From Erythrobacter sp. WG (GTDB lineage: Bacteria > Pseudomonadota > Alphaproteobacteria > Sphingomonadales > Sphingomonadaceae), in assembly GCF_026586795.1 (NCBI RefSeq), contig NZ_JAPFGY010000005.1, forward strand, positions 1 to 64,000: a DNA stretch of 64,000 nucleotides, read 5' to 3'. Each line of letters begins with the position of its first letter. Position 1 is the first letter of the stretch. Below, piece by piece: positions 44,723 through 54,536 of the stretch. The notes beneath the pieces were generated by a model. It was not told where the DNA came from and searched no databases. It saw only the letters and a program-made list of their open reading frames with translations. The translations under genes and the position numbers were made by a program.

Positions 44723-45184
44723 ATGAAGGCCAAGCATCAACGACTGGTTCTGGTGGTGATCGCGCTGCTCGCGATCGTCGGCGCGGGCCTGTTGGCGGCC
44801 TGGGGCCTGCGCAATCAGGCTAACTATTTCTACCTGCCCGAGCAGATGGCATCGGAGCCTCCGGCGGTCGGCCAGGCGGTGCGGCTCGGCGGGATGGTGC
44901 AGAAAGGCTCCGTCCGGACCGATGCCGACGGGGTGACGGTCAATTTCCGCGTCACCGGCAACACCGCCGATGCGATCCCGGTGCGCTACAGCGGCATCCT
45001 GCCCGACCTGTTCACCGAAGGCTCGGGCGTGGTCGCGGAAGGCAGCCTCGGCCCGGACGGGGTGTTCAAGGCGACCAACCTCCTTGCCAAGCACGACGAG
45101 AACTACGTGCCCAAGGAGCTCGAGGGCATGGGCACCGAACAGGCCGCCAAGATGGCCGCCGACACCACTGTCGGGCTTAAGTAG
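44723..45184 (+). CDS. ccmE: Cytochrome c maturation heme chaperone CcmE
   Basis: 153 aa from MKAKHQRLVLVVIALLAIVG, a signal anchor. OB-fold with VGQAVRLGGMVQKGSVRTDA, VNFRVTGNTADAIPVRYSGI, LPDLFTEGSGVVAEG and the heme site LAKHDENYVPKE, where His covalently binds heme (HxxxY). Periplasmic domain faces out. Downstream of ccmD by 16 bases. It carries heme from CcmC to CcmF. Confidence 0.96.
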   Translation: MKAKHQRLVLVVIALLAIVGAGLLAAWGLRNQANYFYLPEQMASEPPAVGQAVRLGGMVQKGSVRTDADGVTVNFRVTGNTADAIPVRYSGILPDLFTEGSGVVAEGSLGPDGVFKATNLLAKHDENYVPKELEGMGTEQAAKMAADTTVGLK

Positions 45185-45211
45185 CGCCGTGACGCGGGCG
45201 AGGGACAGGCG

Positions 45212-47197
45212 ATGATCGCGGAAATCGGCCTTGCCGCCCTGTGGCTCGCGGCAGCCCTGGCTGTGCTGCAATTGGTTTCCGGCGCCTTCGCGCTGAAGGC
45301 GGTCGACGGCCAGGTCAACCCTCTCGCCATCTATGCGCGGCCCGCTGCCGTGACGCAGGCGCTGCTGGCGGCGCTCGCCTTCGCGATGCTGCTCTGGGCC
45401 TTCGCGACGACCGACCTGTCGATCAAGCTTGTCGCCACCAACTCGCACTCGATGAAGCCGCTGGTCTACAAGCTGACCGGCACCTGGGGGAATCACGAAG
45501 GCTCGATGCTGCTGTGGGTCGGCGTGCTGGCGCTGTCGGGAGGCCTGCTCGCGGGCTTCGAGCGCCGCCTGCCGGAGCGCACCATGGGCGCGACGCTCGC
45601 CGTGCAGGGCTTCGTGGCATTGGGCTTCTACGCCTTCCTGCTCCTGTCCTCGAACCCCTTCGAGCGCCTGCCCGCGCCGGCGGCCGAGGGCAACGGTTTG
45701 AACCCGCTGCTTCAGGACATCGGTCTCGCGATCCATCCGCCGACGCTTTATGCGGGCTATGTCGGCCTGTCGGTCGCCTTCAGCCTCGCAATGGGCGCGC
45801 TGCTCACCCGCGAGGTGACGCCGGCCTTCGCCCGCGTCATGCGCCCCTGGGTGCTGGGCGCCTGGGTGCTGCTGACGCTCGGGATCACGGCGGGCTCCTA
45901 CTGGGCCTATTACGAACTGGGCTGGGGCGGCTGGTGGTTCTGGGACCCGGTCGAGAACGCCTCGCTGATGCCGTGGCTTGCCGCGACCGCGCTGCTGCAT
46001 TCGGTGAGCGTGCTGGCCGCGCGCGATGCCCTGCGCACCTGGACGATCATGCTCGGCGTGCTCGCCTTTTCGATGTCGATGCTCGGCACCTTCCTCGTGC
46101 GTTCGGGCGTGCTGACGAGCGTCCACGCCTTCGCGGTCGATCCGGAGCGCGGCGCGTTCATCCTCGCCTTGCTCGGCATCTACATCGGCGGGGCCTTCGC
46201 GATCTTCGCCCTGCGCGCGGGCGCGGTGGCGGAGGGCAAGCGCTTTGCCGCCGTCAGCCGCGAGGGAGCGCTGGTGTTCAACAACGTGATGCTTTCCGGC
46301 ATCCTTGCGATCGTGCTTCTGGGCACGCTCTACCCGCTGCTGACCGAGGCCTTCGACGTGCGTGTTTCGGTCGGCCCGCCTTATTTCAACCCGGCCTCGG
46401 CGATCTTCGCGATCCCCATGCTGCTGGTGATGGCGGTCGGCCCGCTGCTGCGCTGGAAGAGCGACAACCCGGGGCGCCTCAGGATGGAGCTGGTCATCAT
46501 CGGCGCGCTGATGGTCGGCGTGATCGTGGCGGTGAGCATCGTCGGCCAGTATCCGCTCCTGCCGCTGCTCGGCCTCGGCCTTGCCCCGGCGCTGGCGGTG
46601 GCGGCGGTGCTGCCGCTGAAGGGCCGCAAGCTCGCCCGCGTGCCGGTCGCGACCTGGGGCATGGTCGTCGCCCATTTCGGCATCGCCGTCGCCCTCTTCG
46701 GCATGGCCTGCGAGGGCGCCTTTTCGCGGGAGCGCCTCGCCGCCGTGGCGCCGGGCGGCACCGAGCGGATCGGCGATTTCGCGGTTACGCTCGAAAGCGT
46801 GACGCCGGTCGCCGGGCCCAACTGGACCGCCATCGAGGCGCGCCTCGCCGTGCGCGAGGGCGGCGGTGCGCCGGTGATCCTCACCCCGCAGGCACGCAGC
46901 TTCTGGTCGCCGCAGCAATCGACCAGCGAAAGCGCGCTCCTCACCCGCTGGAACGGCCAGCTCTATGCCGTGATCGGCAACCAGGCCGAGGACGGTCGCT
47001 GGCAGCTGCGCATCTGGTGGAAGCCCTTTGTCACCTTCATCTGGTATGGCGGCATTCTCGTCGCGCTGGGCGGCGTTCTCGCGATCGCCGGCCGGGTGCG
47101 GGTCGACGTTCGTCGTCGCCTCGCCAGCACCAAGGGTGACCGTCGCCGGGCCGATGTCGAGGCGCTCGGCCGGCCCGCGCCGGTGCCGGCGGAGTAG
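45212..47197 (+). CDS. ccmF: Heme lyase subunit CcmF
   Basis: 661 aa, about 15 TM segments. WWD motif GWGGWWFWDPVENASLMPWL, heme-ligand His in NSHSMKPLVYKLTGTWGNHE, IHPPTLYAGYVGLSVAFSLA and HSVSVLAARDALRTWT. With CcmH/I it ligates heme to apocytochrome c in the periplasm. Length is standard. It follows ccmE at 27 bases and precedes ccmG by 6. Confidence 0.96.
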   Translation: MIAEIGLAALWLAAALAVLQLVSGAFALKAVDGQVNPLAIYARPAAVTQALLAALAFAMLLWAFATTDLSIKLVATNSHSMKPLVYKLTGTWGNHEGSMLLWVGVLALSGGLLAGFERRLPERTMGATLAVQGFVALGFYAFLLLSSNPFERLPAPAAEGNGLNPLLQDIGLAIHPPTLYAGYVGLSVAFSLAMGALLTREVTPAFARVMRPWVLGAWVLLTLGITAGSYWAYYELGWGGWWFWDPVENASLMPWLAATALLHSVSVLAARDALRTWTIMLGVLAFSMSMLGTFLVRSGVLTSVHAFAVDPERGAFILALLGIYIGGAFAIFALRAGAVAEGKRFAAVSREGALVFNNVMLSGILAIVLLGTLYPLLTEAFDVRVSVGPPYFNPASAIFAIPMLLVMAVGPLLRWKSDNPGRLRMELVIIGALMVGVIVAVSIVGQYPLLPLLGLGLAPALAVAAVLPLKGRKLARVPVATWGMVVAHFGIAVALFGMACEGAFSRERLAAVAPGGTERIGDFAVTLESVTPVAGPNWTAIEARLAVREGGGAPVILTPQARSFWSPQQSTSESALLTRWNGQLYAVIGNQAEDGRWQLRIWWKPFVTFIWYGGILVALGGVLAIAGRVRVDVRRRLASTKGDRRRADVEALGRPAPVPAE

Positions 47198-47203
47198 CGC
47201 GCG

Positions 47204-47734
47204 ATGCGGAACCGCCTGTGGCTGTGGGTGCCGCTCGCCCTGTTCGCCTTCTTCGCGGGGCTGGCGGCCTATATGCTCACCCAACCCAAGGACCAGTTCG
47301 TCCAGAGCGCGATGATCGGCCAGCCGCTTCCCGATTTCGCGCTGCCGCCCGCCTTCACCGGGCTGCCCGGCGCGAGCAAGGCGGACCTTGCCGACGGCCG
47401 CCCGCGCCTCCTCAACATCTGGGCAAGCTGGTGCCTGCCCTGCATCGCCGAGGCGCCGCAGCTTGAGGCCTTGCAGAAGCAGGGCGTCGAAATCGTCGGC
47501 ATCGCGATCCGCGACCGCCCCGAGGATGTCGCGAATTTCCTCGCCAAGCACGGCAACCCTTATACGCGGATCGGCAGCGACAGGATCTCCGAAGTGCAGC
47601 TCGCGCTCGGATCGTCAGGGGTGCCCGAAACCTTCGTGATCGACGGCAAGGGCATCATCCGCCACCAGCACATCGGCGACATCCGTCCCGAGGACGTGCC
47701 GAAGCTGATCGCCGAACTGGAGAAGGCGCGGTGA
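47204..47734 (+). CDS. ccmG: Thioredoxin-like protein CcmG/DsbE
   Basis: 176 aa. N-terminal signal anchor (LWLWVPLALFAFFAGLAAYM), then a thioredoxin fold with LLNIWASWCLPCIAEAPQLE: active-site CLPC. GVPETFVIDGKGIIRHQHIG contains the cis-Pro. It reduces the apocytochrome c haem-binding cysteines together with CcmH. It overlaps ccmH by 4 bases. Confidence 0.95.
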   Translation: MRNRLWLWVPLALFAFFAGLAAYMLTQPKDQFVQSAMIGQPLPDFALPPAFTGLPGASKADLADGRPRLLNIWASWCLPCIAEAPQLEALQKQGVEIVGIAIRDRPEDVANFLAKHGNPYTRIGSDRISEVQLALGSSGVPETFVIDGKGIIRHQHIGDIRPEDVPKLIAELEKAR

Positions 47735-48162
47735 TCCGGGGCTTGATCGCCTTGGTGCTGGTTCTGATCGCGCTGCCCGCGCTTGCGCAGGATTCGATGC
47801 CGCCCGCGCCTTACGCCTACAATCAGCTCGCCGACCCCCGGCTCGAGGCGGAGGCTTCTGCGCTTATGCACACGCTGCGCTGCATCAAGTGCCAGTCGCA
47901 GTCCATTGCGGATTCCGATGCGCCGATGGCAGGCGATATGCGCCATCAGGTGCGCAGCCGCATCTTGGCCGGCGAGAGCCCGGAGCAGGTGCGCCGCTGG
48001 CTGATCGACCGATACGGCGACTATGTCAGCTATGAGCCCGAGGTGAGCGCGACAACCTGGCCGCTGTTCGCGATCCCGGTGCTGCTGATCCTCGCCGCGC
48101 TCGCCGTGCTGCTGCGGCGGCTCGGGCGTCGGCGCGGCGCGGGCGAAGGAGAGGCGGCATGA
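47731..48162 (+). CDS. ccmH: Cytochrome c maturation protein CcmH
   Basis: 143 aa. Signal peptide (LIALVLVLIALPALAQ), then the three-helix domain with LMHTLRCIKCQSQSIADSDA: redox CIKC. VRSRILAGESPEQVRRWLID and RYGDYVSYEP are typical. One TM segment near the C-terminus (WPLFAIPVLLILAALAVLL). It passes electrons from CcmG to the apocytochrome. Overlaps both neighbours by 4 bases. Confidence 0.95.
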   Translation: MIRGLIALVLVLIALPALAQDSMPPAPYAYNQLADPRLEAEASALMHTLRCIKCQSQSIADSDAPMAGDMRHQVRSRILAGESPEQVRRWLIDRYGDYVSYEPEVSATTWPLFAIPVLLILAALAVLLRRLGRRRGAGEGEAA

Positions 48163-48806
48163 TCGCTGCCTGGCTGCTCGTCGCGGCGCTGGCGCTTGCG
48201 GCCTTCGCTTTTGCGGTGGTGGTGCTGAAGCTCCCGCGCGAGGGGATGACGCTGTTCGCTGCGGTGTTGGTGTTCGGCCTTGCGGGTTATGCCTGGCAAG
48301 GCTCGCCCGGGCAGCCCGGTGCGCCCAAGCCGCGCATGGAGAACGCGAGCCAGGAAGGTGCGGCGATGGTCGAGGGGCGCAGCGCTTTGTTCGATCGCAC
48401 CCGGCCGCCGCCCGGCTACCTCGTGACGTCCGATGCCTTCGCTCGGCGCGGCCAGTTCGAACAGGCCGCCGGGCTGCTCCAGAGGGGCCTGCGGGAGAAC
48501 CCCCGCGACACCGAGGGATGGCTCGCGCTCGGCCTCGCGCTGGTGGGGCACGCCGATGGCTTCGTCACCCCGGCCGCGGTGCAGGCCTTCGGCCGCGCCA
48601 AGGCGATCGATCCGCTGAACCCGGGGGCGGAATACTACCTCGGCGTCGCCTATCTGCGCAGCGGCGAGATCATCGCCGCGCGCAATGTCTGGGCGAGGCT
48701 GCTTGCGGATTCTCCTGCTGATGCGCCATGGCGGCCGGGACTTGCGGCCGACGTCGCGCGGCTCGACGACATGATCGCGCGCGCCCCGATGCTCCAGCGG
48801 CAGTGA
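48159..48806 (+). CDS. ccmI: CcmI-like TPR protein of cytochrome c maturation
   Basis: 215 aa. One or two N-terminal TM segments (AAWLLVAALALAAFAFAVVV; GMTLFAAVLVFGLAGYAWQG), then a periplasmic region with TPR-like repeats: GQFEQAAGLLQRGLRENPRD, GWLALGLALVGHADG and PLNPGAEYYLGVAYLRSGEI. CcmI holds the apocytochrome C-terminus for ligation. Shorter than the fused E. coli form but typical for sphingomonads. Last gene of the ccm operon; the gap 48807-48945 holds no gene. Confidence 0.8.
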   Translation: MIAAWLLVAALALAAFAFAVVVLKLPREGMTLFAAVLVFGLAGYAWQGSPGQPGAPKPRMENASQEGAAMVEGRSALFDRTRPPPGYLVTSDAFARRGQFEQAAGLLQRGLRENPRDTEGWLALGLALVGHADGFVTPAAVQAFGRAKAIDPLNPGAEYYLGVAYLRSGEIIAARNVWARLLADSPADAPWRPGLAADVARLDDMIARAPMLQRQ

Positions 48807-48945
48807 TCCGCGCGCGTGTCCGGCGCATGACGGCGAGCGGGAGTTTGTTGCAGGTGCTAACGCGCGGTGCTAGGCGCGCCGCCTTGCCGGCGACGAGTCG
48901 TTCGCAGCCGATGGGCAGTACCGCGGGATCCGGGAAATCCGAGTG

Positions 48946-50892
48946 ATGAGCAGCACAGCGACCGAACCCGCCCAGGCCAGCGCAGGGCACGCCCAGGGAC
49001 ACGGCCACAAGTCCTCCACCGCTATGCTGGCGATCGGCGCGATCGGCGTGGTGTTCGGCGACATCGGCACCAGCCCGCTCTACGCCTTCCGCGAGACCTT
49101 CGCCTCGCACCACGGCGCCCCCGGCATCTCGCCCGACGCCGATCACATCCACGGGGTGCTGAGCCTCGTCTTCTGGTCGATGATGATGGTGGTGACGGTC
49201 AAATACGTCTTCACCATGATGCGCGCCGACAACGGGGGCGAGGGCGGCAGCCTGGCGCTGATCGCGCTGATCAAGCGGCGTGCGCAGACCAAGGGATGGA
49301 CCGCGCCGCTGATCCTGCTCGGCGTGTTCGCCACCGCGCTGTTCTATGGCGACAGCATGATCACCCCGGCGATCTCGGTCCTCTCGGCGACCGAGGGCCT
49401 GCAATACATCGTCCCCGGCTTCGAGCCGTGGATCGTGCCGACGGCGGTGGCGATCCTGTTCGGCCTTTTCGCGATCCAGTCGCGCGGGACCGAACGGGTG
49501 GGCAAGCTGTTCGGCCCGATCATGCTCACCTACTTCACGATGCTGGCGGTGCTGGGGGTGATGCACCTGTCGGCCGATCCGGCGATCATCCTCGAGACGA
49601 TCAATCCGGTGAACGCGCTCAATTTCTTCGTCACCGACGGGTTCGTCGCCTTCGTGGCGCTGGGCAGCGTGGTGCTTGCGGTGACGGGGGCCGAGGCGCT
49701 CTATGCCGACATGGGGCATTTCGGGCGCAAGCCGATCGGCATTTCGTGGCTGACCTTCGTCTATCCCGCCCTGATGCTCAACTACATGGGGCAGGGCGCG
49801 CTGATCCTCTCGCAGCAATCGCCCGAGGCGGCCGCGGCGCTGATCAAGGACCCGTTCTTCCTGATGATCCCCGACATGGTGCGCGTGCCGGTCATCATCC
49901 TCGCCCTGCTGGCCACGATCATCGCCAGCCAGGCGGTGATCTCGGGCGCCTTCAGCCTCACCCAGCAGGCGATCCAGCTGGGCTTCATCCCGCGCATGGA
50001 GATCCGCCACACCAGCGCGTCGGCCGCCGGGCAGATCTACATCCCGGTCATCAACTGGGGCCTGATGGTGATGGTGATCCTGCTGGTGCTCTTCTTCCAG
50101 TCCTCGACCAACCTCGCCGCCGCCTACGGCATCGCAGTGACCGGCGCGATGTTCATCGACACGCTGCTGCTGGCCGCGGTGCTGTTCTCGCTGTGGAAGT
50201 GGCCGCTGTGGAAGGGCCTGCCGCTGGTCCTCACCTTCCTCGTGGTCGACATCGCCTATTTCGGCGCCAACCTCATCAAGGTGCCGCAGGGCGGGTGGGT
50301 GCCGCTGATGATCGGCGGGATCATCTTCACCCTGCTCACCACCTGGTCGCGCGGGCGCGAGCTGATGCGGGCGAGCATGACCGAAGGCTCGCTCCCCATC
50401 GAGATCTTCGCCAAGAGCGCGCAGAATTCCGCCACCCGCGTGCCGGGGACGGCGATCTTCATGGCCTCGACCAATTCGGGCGTGCCCTCCGCGCTGCTCC
50501 ACAACATCAAGCACAACAAGGTGCTGCACGAGCGCGTGCTGATCCTCACCGTGCAGGTGCGCGGGATGCCCTATGTCGAGGAGAGCCAGCGCTTCGAGTG
50601 CAAGAGCCTCGGCAACGGCTTCTACCGGGTCACGATCTTCTGCGGCTTCCTCGAGGAGACCGACGTGCCCCGCATCCTCGGCACGCTCGACCTGTGCGGC
50701 GGCGCCTTCGACATGATGCAGACGAGCTTCTTCCTCTCGCGCCAGACCCTGATCGCCTCGTCCAAGCCCGGCATGGCGATCTGGCGCGAAAAACTGTTCG
50801 CGTGGATGCTGAGGAATGCCGCGAGCGCGATGGAGTTCTTCCGCCTGCCGACCAACCGCGTGGTCGAGCTCGGGAGCCAGGTGGAGATCTGA
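48946..50892 (+). CDS. kup: Potassium uptake protein Kup
   Basis: 648 aa from ATG 48946 (GTG directly before is an alternative). Polar His-rich start, then 12 TM segments: [20 protein letters not shown] is the family signature, followed by [51 protein letters not shown] and the C-terminal cytoplasmic domain (GLFEETD-like [16 protein letters not shown]). Proton-coupled K+ importer in the inner membrane. Monocistronic; faces yciB tail to tail with 9 bases between. Confidence 0.95.
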   Translation: MSSTATEPAQASAGHAQGHGHKSSTAMLAIGAIGVVFGDIGTSPLYAFRETFASHHGAPGISPDADHIHGVLSLVFWSMMMVVTVKYVFTMMRADNGGEGGSLALIALIKRRAQTKGWTAPLILLGVFATALFYGDSMITPAISVLSATEGLQYIVPGFEPWIVPTAVAILFGLFAIQSRGTERVGKLFGPIMLTYFTMLAVLGVMHLSADPAIILETINPVNALNFFVTDGFVAFVALGSVVLAVTGAEALYADMGHFGRKPIGISWLTFVYPALMLNYMGQGALILSQQSPEAAAALIKDPFFLMIPDMVRVPVIILALLATIIASQAVISGAFSLTQQAIQLGFIPRMEIRHTSASAAGQIYIPVINWGLMVMVILLVLFFQSSTNLAAAYGIAVTGAMFIDTLLLAAVLFSLWKWPLWKGLPLVLTFLVVDIAYFGANLIKVPQGGWVPLMIGGIIFTLLTTWSRGRELMRASMTEGSLPIEIFAKSAQNSATRVPGTAIFMASTNSGVPSALLHNIKHNKVLHERVLILTVQVRGMPYVEESQRFECKSLGNGFYRVTIFCGFLEETDVPRILGTLDLCGGAFDMMQTSFFLSRQTLIASSKPGMAIWREKLFAWMLRNAASAMEFFRLPTNRVVELGSQVEI

Positions 50893-50901
50893 TCGACCAG
50901 G

Positions 50902-51549
50902 CTAGGCCGTCGGCGGCTCGTCCTTCACCGCCGCGTCCTTTCCTTCCAGCGACAACCCGTGCTTCAGAAGCATCGGGATCTGGCTGAAGGTGAACAGGAA
51001 GGTCAGCGGCAGGAACACCCACAGCTTGGCCCACAGCCAGCTTTCGAAGGAGAGCTGGGCACGCAAGCCCTCGTTCAGCAGCGCGAGGCACAGGAAGAAC
51101 ACCCCCCAGTTGCGCGACAGCTTGAGCCAGCCTTGCTCGCTCAGACCCTCGAAGGCAGTTTCGAGCAGGATCCTGAGCAGAGCCTTGCCCCAGACATAGC
51201 CGCCCAGCAGGGCGATGCCGAAGGTCGCGTAGATGATCGTGGGCTTCAGCTGCACGAAGGTGGGATCGCCGAAGAAGATCGTGAGGCTGCCGAAGCCGAC
51301 GATCAGCGCGGTCGAGAACCACAGCATCGGCGAGACCTTGCCGAGCCGCCACTTGGAGATCGCCAGCGCGGCCACGGCGGCGACCATGAAGGCGCCGGTC
51401 CCCGCGATGATGGCGGAAAGCTCGCCCACGGCATTGGCCTCGGCCGGCGCGTTCAGGCGGTAGACGCCGAGGAACACCAGCAGCGGCCCGTAATCGACCG
51501 CAACGTTGAGCCAGCTCGAGGCGGCCCTCTTGGTTTCGTTCTCGCTCAT
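50902..51549 (-). CDS. yciB: Inner membrane septation protein YciB (IspZ)
   Basis: 215 aa; ATG at 51549 shares a base with the ftsY stop. Six TM segments with WLNVAVDYGPLLVFLGVYRL, VSPMLWFSTALIVGFGSLTI, IFFGDPTFVQLKPTIIYATF, and SRNWGVFFLCLALLNEGLR. These are the IspZ-family blocks. The protein links cell envelope integrity and septation in E. coli. End of a four-gene coupled series dapF-mtaB-ftsY-yciB. A charged C-tail (LEGKDAAVKDEPPTA) is unremarkable. Confidence 0.92.
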   Translation of the reverse strand: MSENETKRAASSWLNVAVDYGPLLVFLGVYRLNAPAEANAVGELSAIIAGTGAFMVAAVAALAISKWRLGKVSPMLWFSTALIVGFGSLTIFFGDPTFVQLKPTIIYATFGIALLGGYVWGKALLRILLETAFEGLSEQGWLKLSRNWGVFFLCLALLNEGLRAQLSFESWLWAKLWVFLPLTFLFTFSQIPMLLKHGLSLEGKDAAVKDEPPTA

Positions 51550-52475
51550 CACGCAACCCCCGCAATCACCCGCGCGACGAGGTCGGGGTCGAAGGGGCGC
51601 AGGTCCTCCATCCGCTCGCCGACGCCGATGGCATGGATGGGAAGGCCATATTGCTCTGCCGCCGCGACCAGTACGCCGCCGCGCGCCGTGCCGTCGAGCT
51701 TGGTCATGATGAGGCCGGTGACGCCCGCAACCTCCCTGAAGACGTCGATCTGGGAGAGCGCGTTCTGGCCGTTGGTCGCATCGAGCACCAGCACCACGTC
51801 ATGCGGCGCCTCGGAGTTCAACCGACCCAGCACGCGGCGGATCTTGGCGAGCTCCTCCATCAGCTCCCTCTTGTTCTGGAGGCGCCCGGCGGTGTCGACG
51901 ATCAGCGCGTCGATCCCGGTGTCGGTCGCTTGGCGGACCGCATCGAACACGATCGCCGCCGGATCGCCGCCCTCGGGCCCGCGAACCAGGTCGACCCCGA
52001 TCCGGCCCGCCCAGGTGGCGAGCTGGCCGATCGCGGCGGCGCGGAAGGTGTCGCCCGCGGCCAGCAGCACGCCGTAATCGTCCTCCTGAAACAGGTGCGC
52101 GAGCTTGGCGATGGTGGTGGTCTTGCCCGAGCCGTTGACGCCGATCACGAGGATCACCTGCGGCCGCGGGAAGGCGGTGATCTCGAGCGGCTTGGCGACC
52201 GGGCGCAGGATCGCGGCGATCTCCTCGGCGACCGCCTCGCGCAGCTGCCGGGTGGTGATCTCGAGCCCGAAGCGCTTCTCCGACAGGCGCGCGCGGATGC
52301 GGGCGGCGGCAGCCGGGCCGAGGTCGGACATGATCAGCGCGTCCTCGACCTCGTCGAGCGTCGCATCGTCGAGCTTCGCCGTTCCGCCGCTCGTGCCGGG
52401 AAGATTGGCGGTCAGCCGCTCGGAGGTCTTGGCAAAGCCGCCGAACAGGCGCTCGCGCCAGGTGGGTTCTGTCAT
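51549..52475 (-). CDS. ftsY: Signal recognition particle receptor FtsY
   Basis: 308 aa from MTEPTWRERLFGGFAKTSER. NG domain only, with a very short N-terminal A region, as in other alphaproteobacteria. GTPase motifs: VILVIGVNGSGKTTTIAKLA (G1), AAGDTFRAAAIGQL (G2), ALIVDTAGRLQNKRELMEEL (G3), MTKLDGTARGGVLVAAAEQY (G4). It docks the Ffh-4.5S RNA-ribosome complex at the membrane; the 4.5S RNA is encoded at 12.1 kb. Start overlaps the mtaB stop (ATGA). Confidence 0.97.
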   Translation of the reverse strand: MTEPTWRERLFGGFAKTSERLTANLPGTSGGTAKLDDATLDEVEDALIMSDLGPAAAARIRARLSEKRFGLEITTRQLREAVAEEIAAILRPVAKPLEITAFPRPQVILVIGVNGSGKTTTIAKLAHLFQEDDYGVLLAAGDTFRAAAIGQLATWAGRIGVDLVRGPEGGDPAAIVFDAVRQATDTGIDALIVDTAGRLQNKRELMEELAKIRRVLGRLNSEAPHDVVLVLDATNGQNALSQIDVFREVAGVTGLIMTKLDGTARGGVLVAAAEQYGLPIHAIGVGERMEDLRPFDPDLVARVIAGVA

Positions 52476-53647
52476 GCGAGGAGGCCCTCCCTGACCTCGC
52501 TGGGGGTCACGTCGACGATGGTGCCCGGCGCCGTGCGGTGGGGCAGGGCGACGGGTGCGTAGTTGGGGGCATAGCCCGTCCCGCCGCGCTCGGCGAGGAC
52601 CGGCAGGGTTTCGCCCACAAGACCGGCGAGCCACGCCGCCCGGCGCGCGGCGGCGCGTTCCCTGAGGGCGGCGGCGCGGGCCTTCACCAGCTCGCGCGAC
52701 ACTTGGGGCATCCGCGCGGCAGGCGTGCCGGGGCGCGGCGAATAAGGAAAGACATGGGCGTGGACGATATCGAGCTCGTCGATGATCGACAGGTTCTCGG
52801 CATGGTGCGCCTCCTCCTCGGTCGGGAAGCCGGCGATGAGGTCCGCGCCGACCGCGATCTCGGGGCGCAGCGCCTTGAGCCGCGCCACCAGCGCCACGGC
52901 GTCGGCCCTGAGGTGCCGGCGCTTCATGCGCTTCAGCATCAGGTCCGCCCCGTGCTGGAGCGAGAGGTGGAGGTGCGGCATGACCCTTGGTTCGTGGGCA
53001 AGGAGTTCGAACAGCAGCGGATCGATCTCCACCCCGTCCACGGAGGACAGGCGTAGGCGCGTTAGTTCGCTTAGTTCATGCAGGACCGAGTGAACGAGAG
53101 CGCCGAGACGGGGTGCGCCTGCAAGATCATGTCCCCAGCTTGTCAGATCGACACCCGTCAGCACAATTTCCTTAGCGCCCGCCGCAAGATGCGAGTCGAT
53201 CTGCTGTAGGACTTCGGCGACCGTCAACGAGCGGCTCGCCCCCCGGCCTCGCGGGATCACGCAGAAGGTGCAGGCGTGGTCGCAGCCGTTCTGCACCGCC
53301 ACGAAGGCGCGGGTGCGTGCGGGCGCCACCGGCGGCGCCTCGCCGGGCACGTTCCACGCGCGCGGATCGAGCTTCGCGGCATTCGCCACCAGCGCGTCGA
53401 CCTCGTCCATCGCGCCTACGCCCGCGCGGTCGATCTCGGCCGCGCAGCCCGTCACCACCAGCCGGGCCGCCGGATGGTCGCGCCGCGCGCGGCGGATGGC
53501 CTGGCGGGTCTGCCGCAGCGCCTCGCCGGTGACGGCGCAGGAATTGACGACGACAAGATCACGCTCGCCCGCCAGCATTGCGCGCATCCGCTCGCTTTCC
53601 GCGATGTTCATGCGGCAGCCGAGGCTGATGATGGTGGGTGCGGTCAA
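52472..53647 (-). CDS. mtaB: tRNA t6A37 methylthiotransferase MtaB
   Basis: 391 aa from a TTG (TAPTIISLGCRMNIAESERM) that overlaps the dapF stop. N-terminal UPF0004 domain with Cys in GCRMN, VVNSCAVTGEA and VVTGCAAEID for one [4Fe-4S] cluster; radical SAM domain with CDHACTFCVIP (CxxxCxxC) for the other; TRAM-like C-terminus. VPRGRGASRS-type (IPRGRGASRSLTVAEVL) follows the motif as in relatives. It adds methylthio to t6A37 in tRNAs reading ANN codons. MiaB is less likely, given the RMN and length. Confidence 0.9.
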   Translation of the reverse strand: MTAPTIISLGCRMNIAESERMRAMLAGERDLVVVNSCAVTGEALRQTRQAIRRARRDHPAARLVVTGCAAEIDRAGVGAMDEVDALVANAAKLDPRAWNVPGEAPPVAPARTRAFVAVQNGCDHACTFCVIPRGRGASRSLTVAEVLQQIDSHLAAGAKEIVLTGVDLTSWGHDLAGAPRLGALVHSVLHELSELTRLRLSSVDGVEIDPLLFELLAHEPRVMPHLHLSLQHGADLMLKRMKRRHLRADAVALVARLKALRPEIAVGADLIAGFPTEEEAHHAENLSIIDELDIVHAHVFPYSPRPGTPAARMPQVSRELVKARAAALRERAAARRAAWLAGLVGETLPVLAERGGTGYAPNYAPVALPHRTAPGTIVDVTPSEVREGLLA

Positions 53648-54471
53648 GCGAAGGCGTCCCAGTCGAACGTCCCGCGAAAGGCCTCGGTGGCGGGCCCGCT
53701 CATCAGGATCGTCCCGCCGGGTTCCCAGGCGATCGTGAGATCGCCGCCGGGGAGCGTCACGCGCACCGGGCTCGCCACCAGCCCGCGCCGGATCGCCGCC
53801 ACGGCGCTCGCACAGGCGCCGGTGCCGCAGGCGCGGGTGAGGCCGGCGCCGCGCTCCCAGACCCGCAGTTTCAGGTGACCCGGCCCTGCAAGGCTCGCGA
53901 CATTGACATTGACCCGCTCGGGGAACAGCGGGTCGGTCTCGATGAGCGGGCCGAGCCGGTCGAGTTCGACCGCATCGGCATCCTCGACGAAGAACACCGC
54001 GTGCGGATTGCCGACATTGACCGCCATCGGCCCTCCGAGCACGCCCTTGTCCATTGGCCACCCAACCGGCATCGCGGCAGTGTCCATCGGATAGGCGAGC
54101 GGGATCGCGTCCCAGTCGAAGCGCGGGGCGCCCATGTCGACGCGGGCGCCGCCCTCCAGCGGCTCGAGCGCGATCGGCCCGCCGCCGGTCGCGATGGTGA
54201 CCGCCTCGCCGTGGAGCAGCGCCACCGCGCGCGCCGCATTGCCGCAGGCCTCGACCTCGCCGCCATCGGCGTTGAAGATGCGCATCCGGAAGGCGTGAGC
54301 CTCGCTCGGCTCCAGCAGCACCAGCTGATCGCAGCCGATCCCCGTCCGGCGGTCGGCGAGCGCGCGGGCGAGCGCAGCGGTCATCGCACCGGGCAGCGGG
54401 CGCGTCCGCGCGTCGAGCACGACGAAGTCGTTGCCCAGGCCGTGCATCTTGATGAAGGGGACCTCGCTCAC
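53644..54471 (-). CDS. dapF: Diaminopimelate epimerase
   Basis: 275 aa from a GTG (SEVPFIKMHGLGNDFVVLDA); upstream codons to 54489 are not family-like. Catalytic Cys pair: EACGNAARAVALL and RACGTGACASAVAA. MRIFNADGGEVEACGN and VNVGNPHAVFFVED are standard. It converts LL- to meso-diaminopimelate for lysine and peptidoglycan. It heads the minus-strand series followed by mtaB, ftsY and yciB with overlapping stops and starts; dapF-mtaB-ftsY is a recurring alphaproteobacterial order. Confidence 0.95.
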   Translation of the reverse strand: MSEVPFIKMHGLGNDFVVLDARTRPLPGAMTAALARALADRRTGIGCDQLVLLEPSEAHAFRMRIFNADGGEVEACGNAARAVALLHGEAVTIATGGGPIALEPLEGGARVDMGAPRFDWDAIPLAYPMDTAAMPVGWPMDKGVLGGPMAVNVGNPHAVFFVEDADAVELDRLGPLIETDPLFPERVNVNVASLAGPGHLKLRVWERGAGLTRACGTGACASAVAAIRRGLVASPVRVTLPGGDLTIAWEPGGTILMSGPATEAFRGTFDWDAFA

Positions 54472-54536
54472 GCCTGCGCATCTATGCACGCAGGGCGCCT
54501 ACGTCCAGTCCCGCCCTCGGGCGGGCCCAGGTCGCC

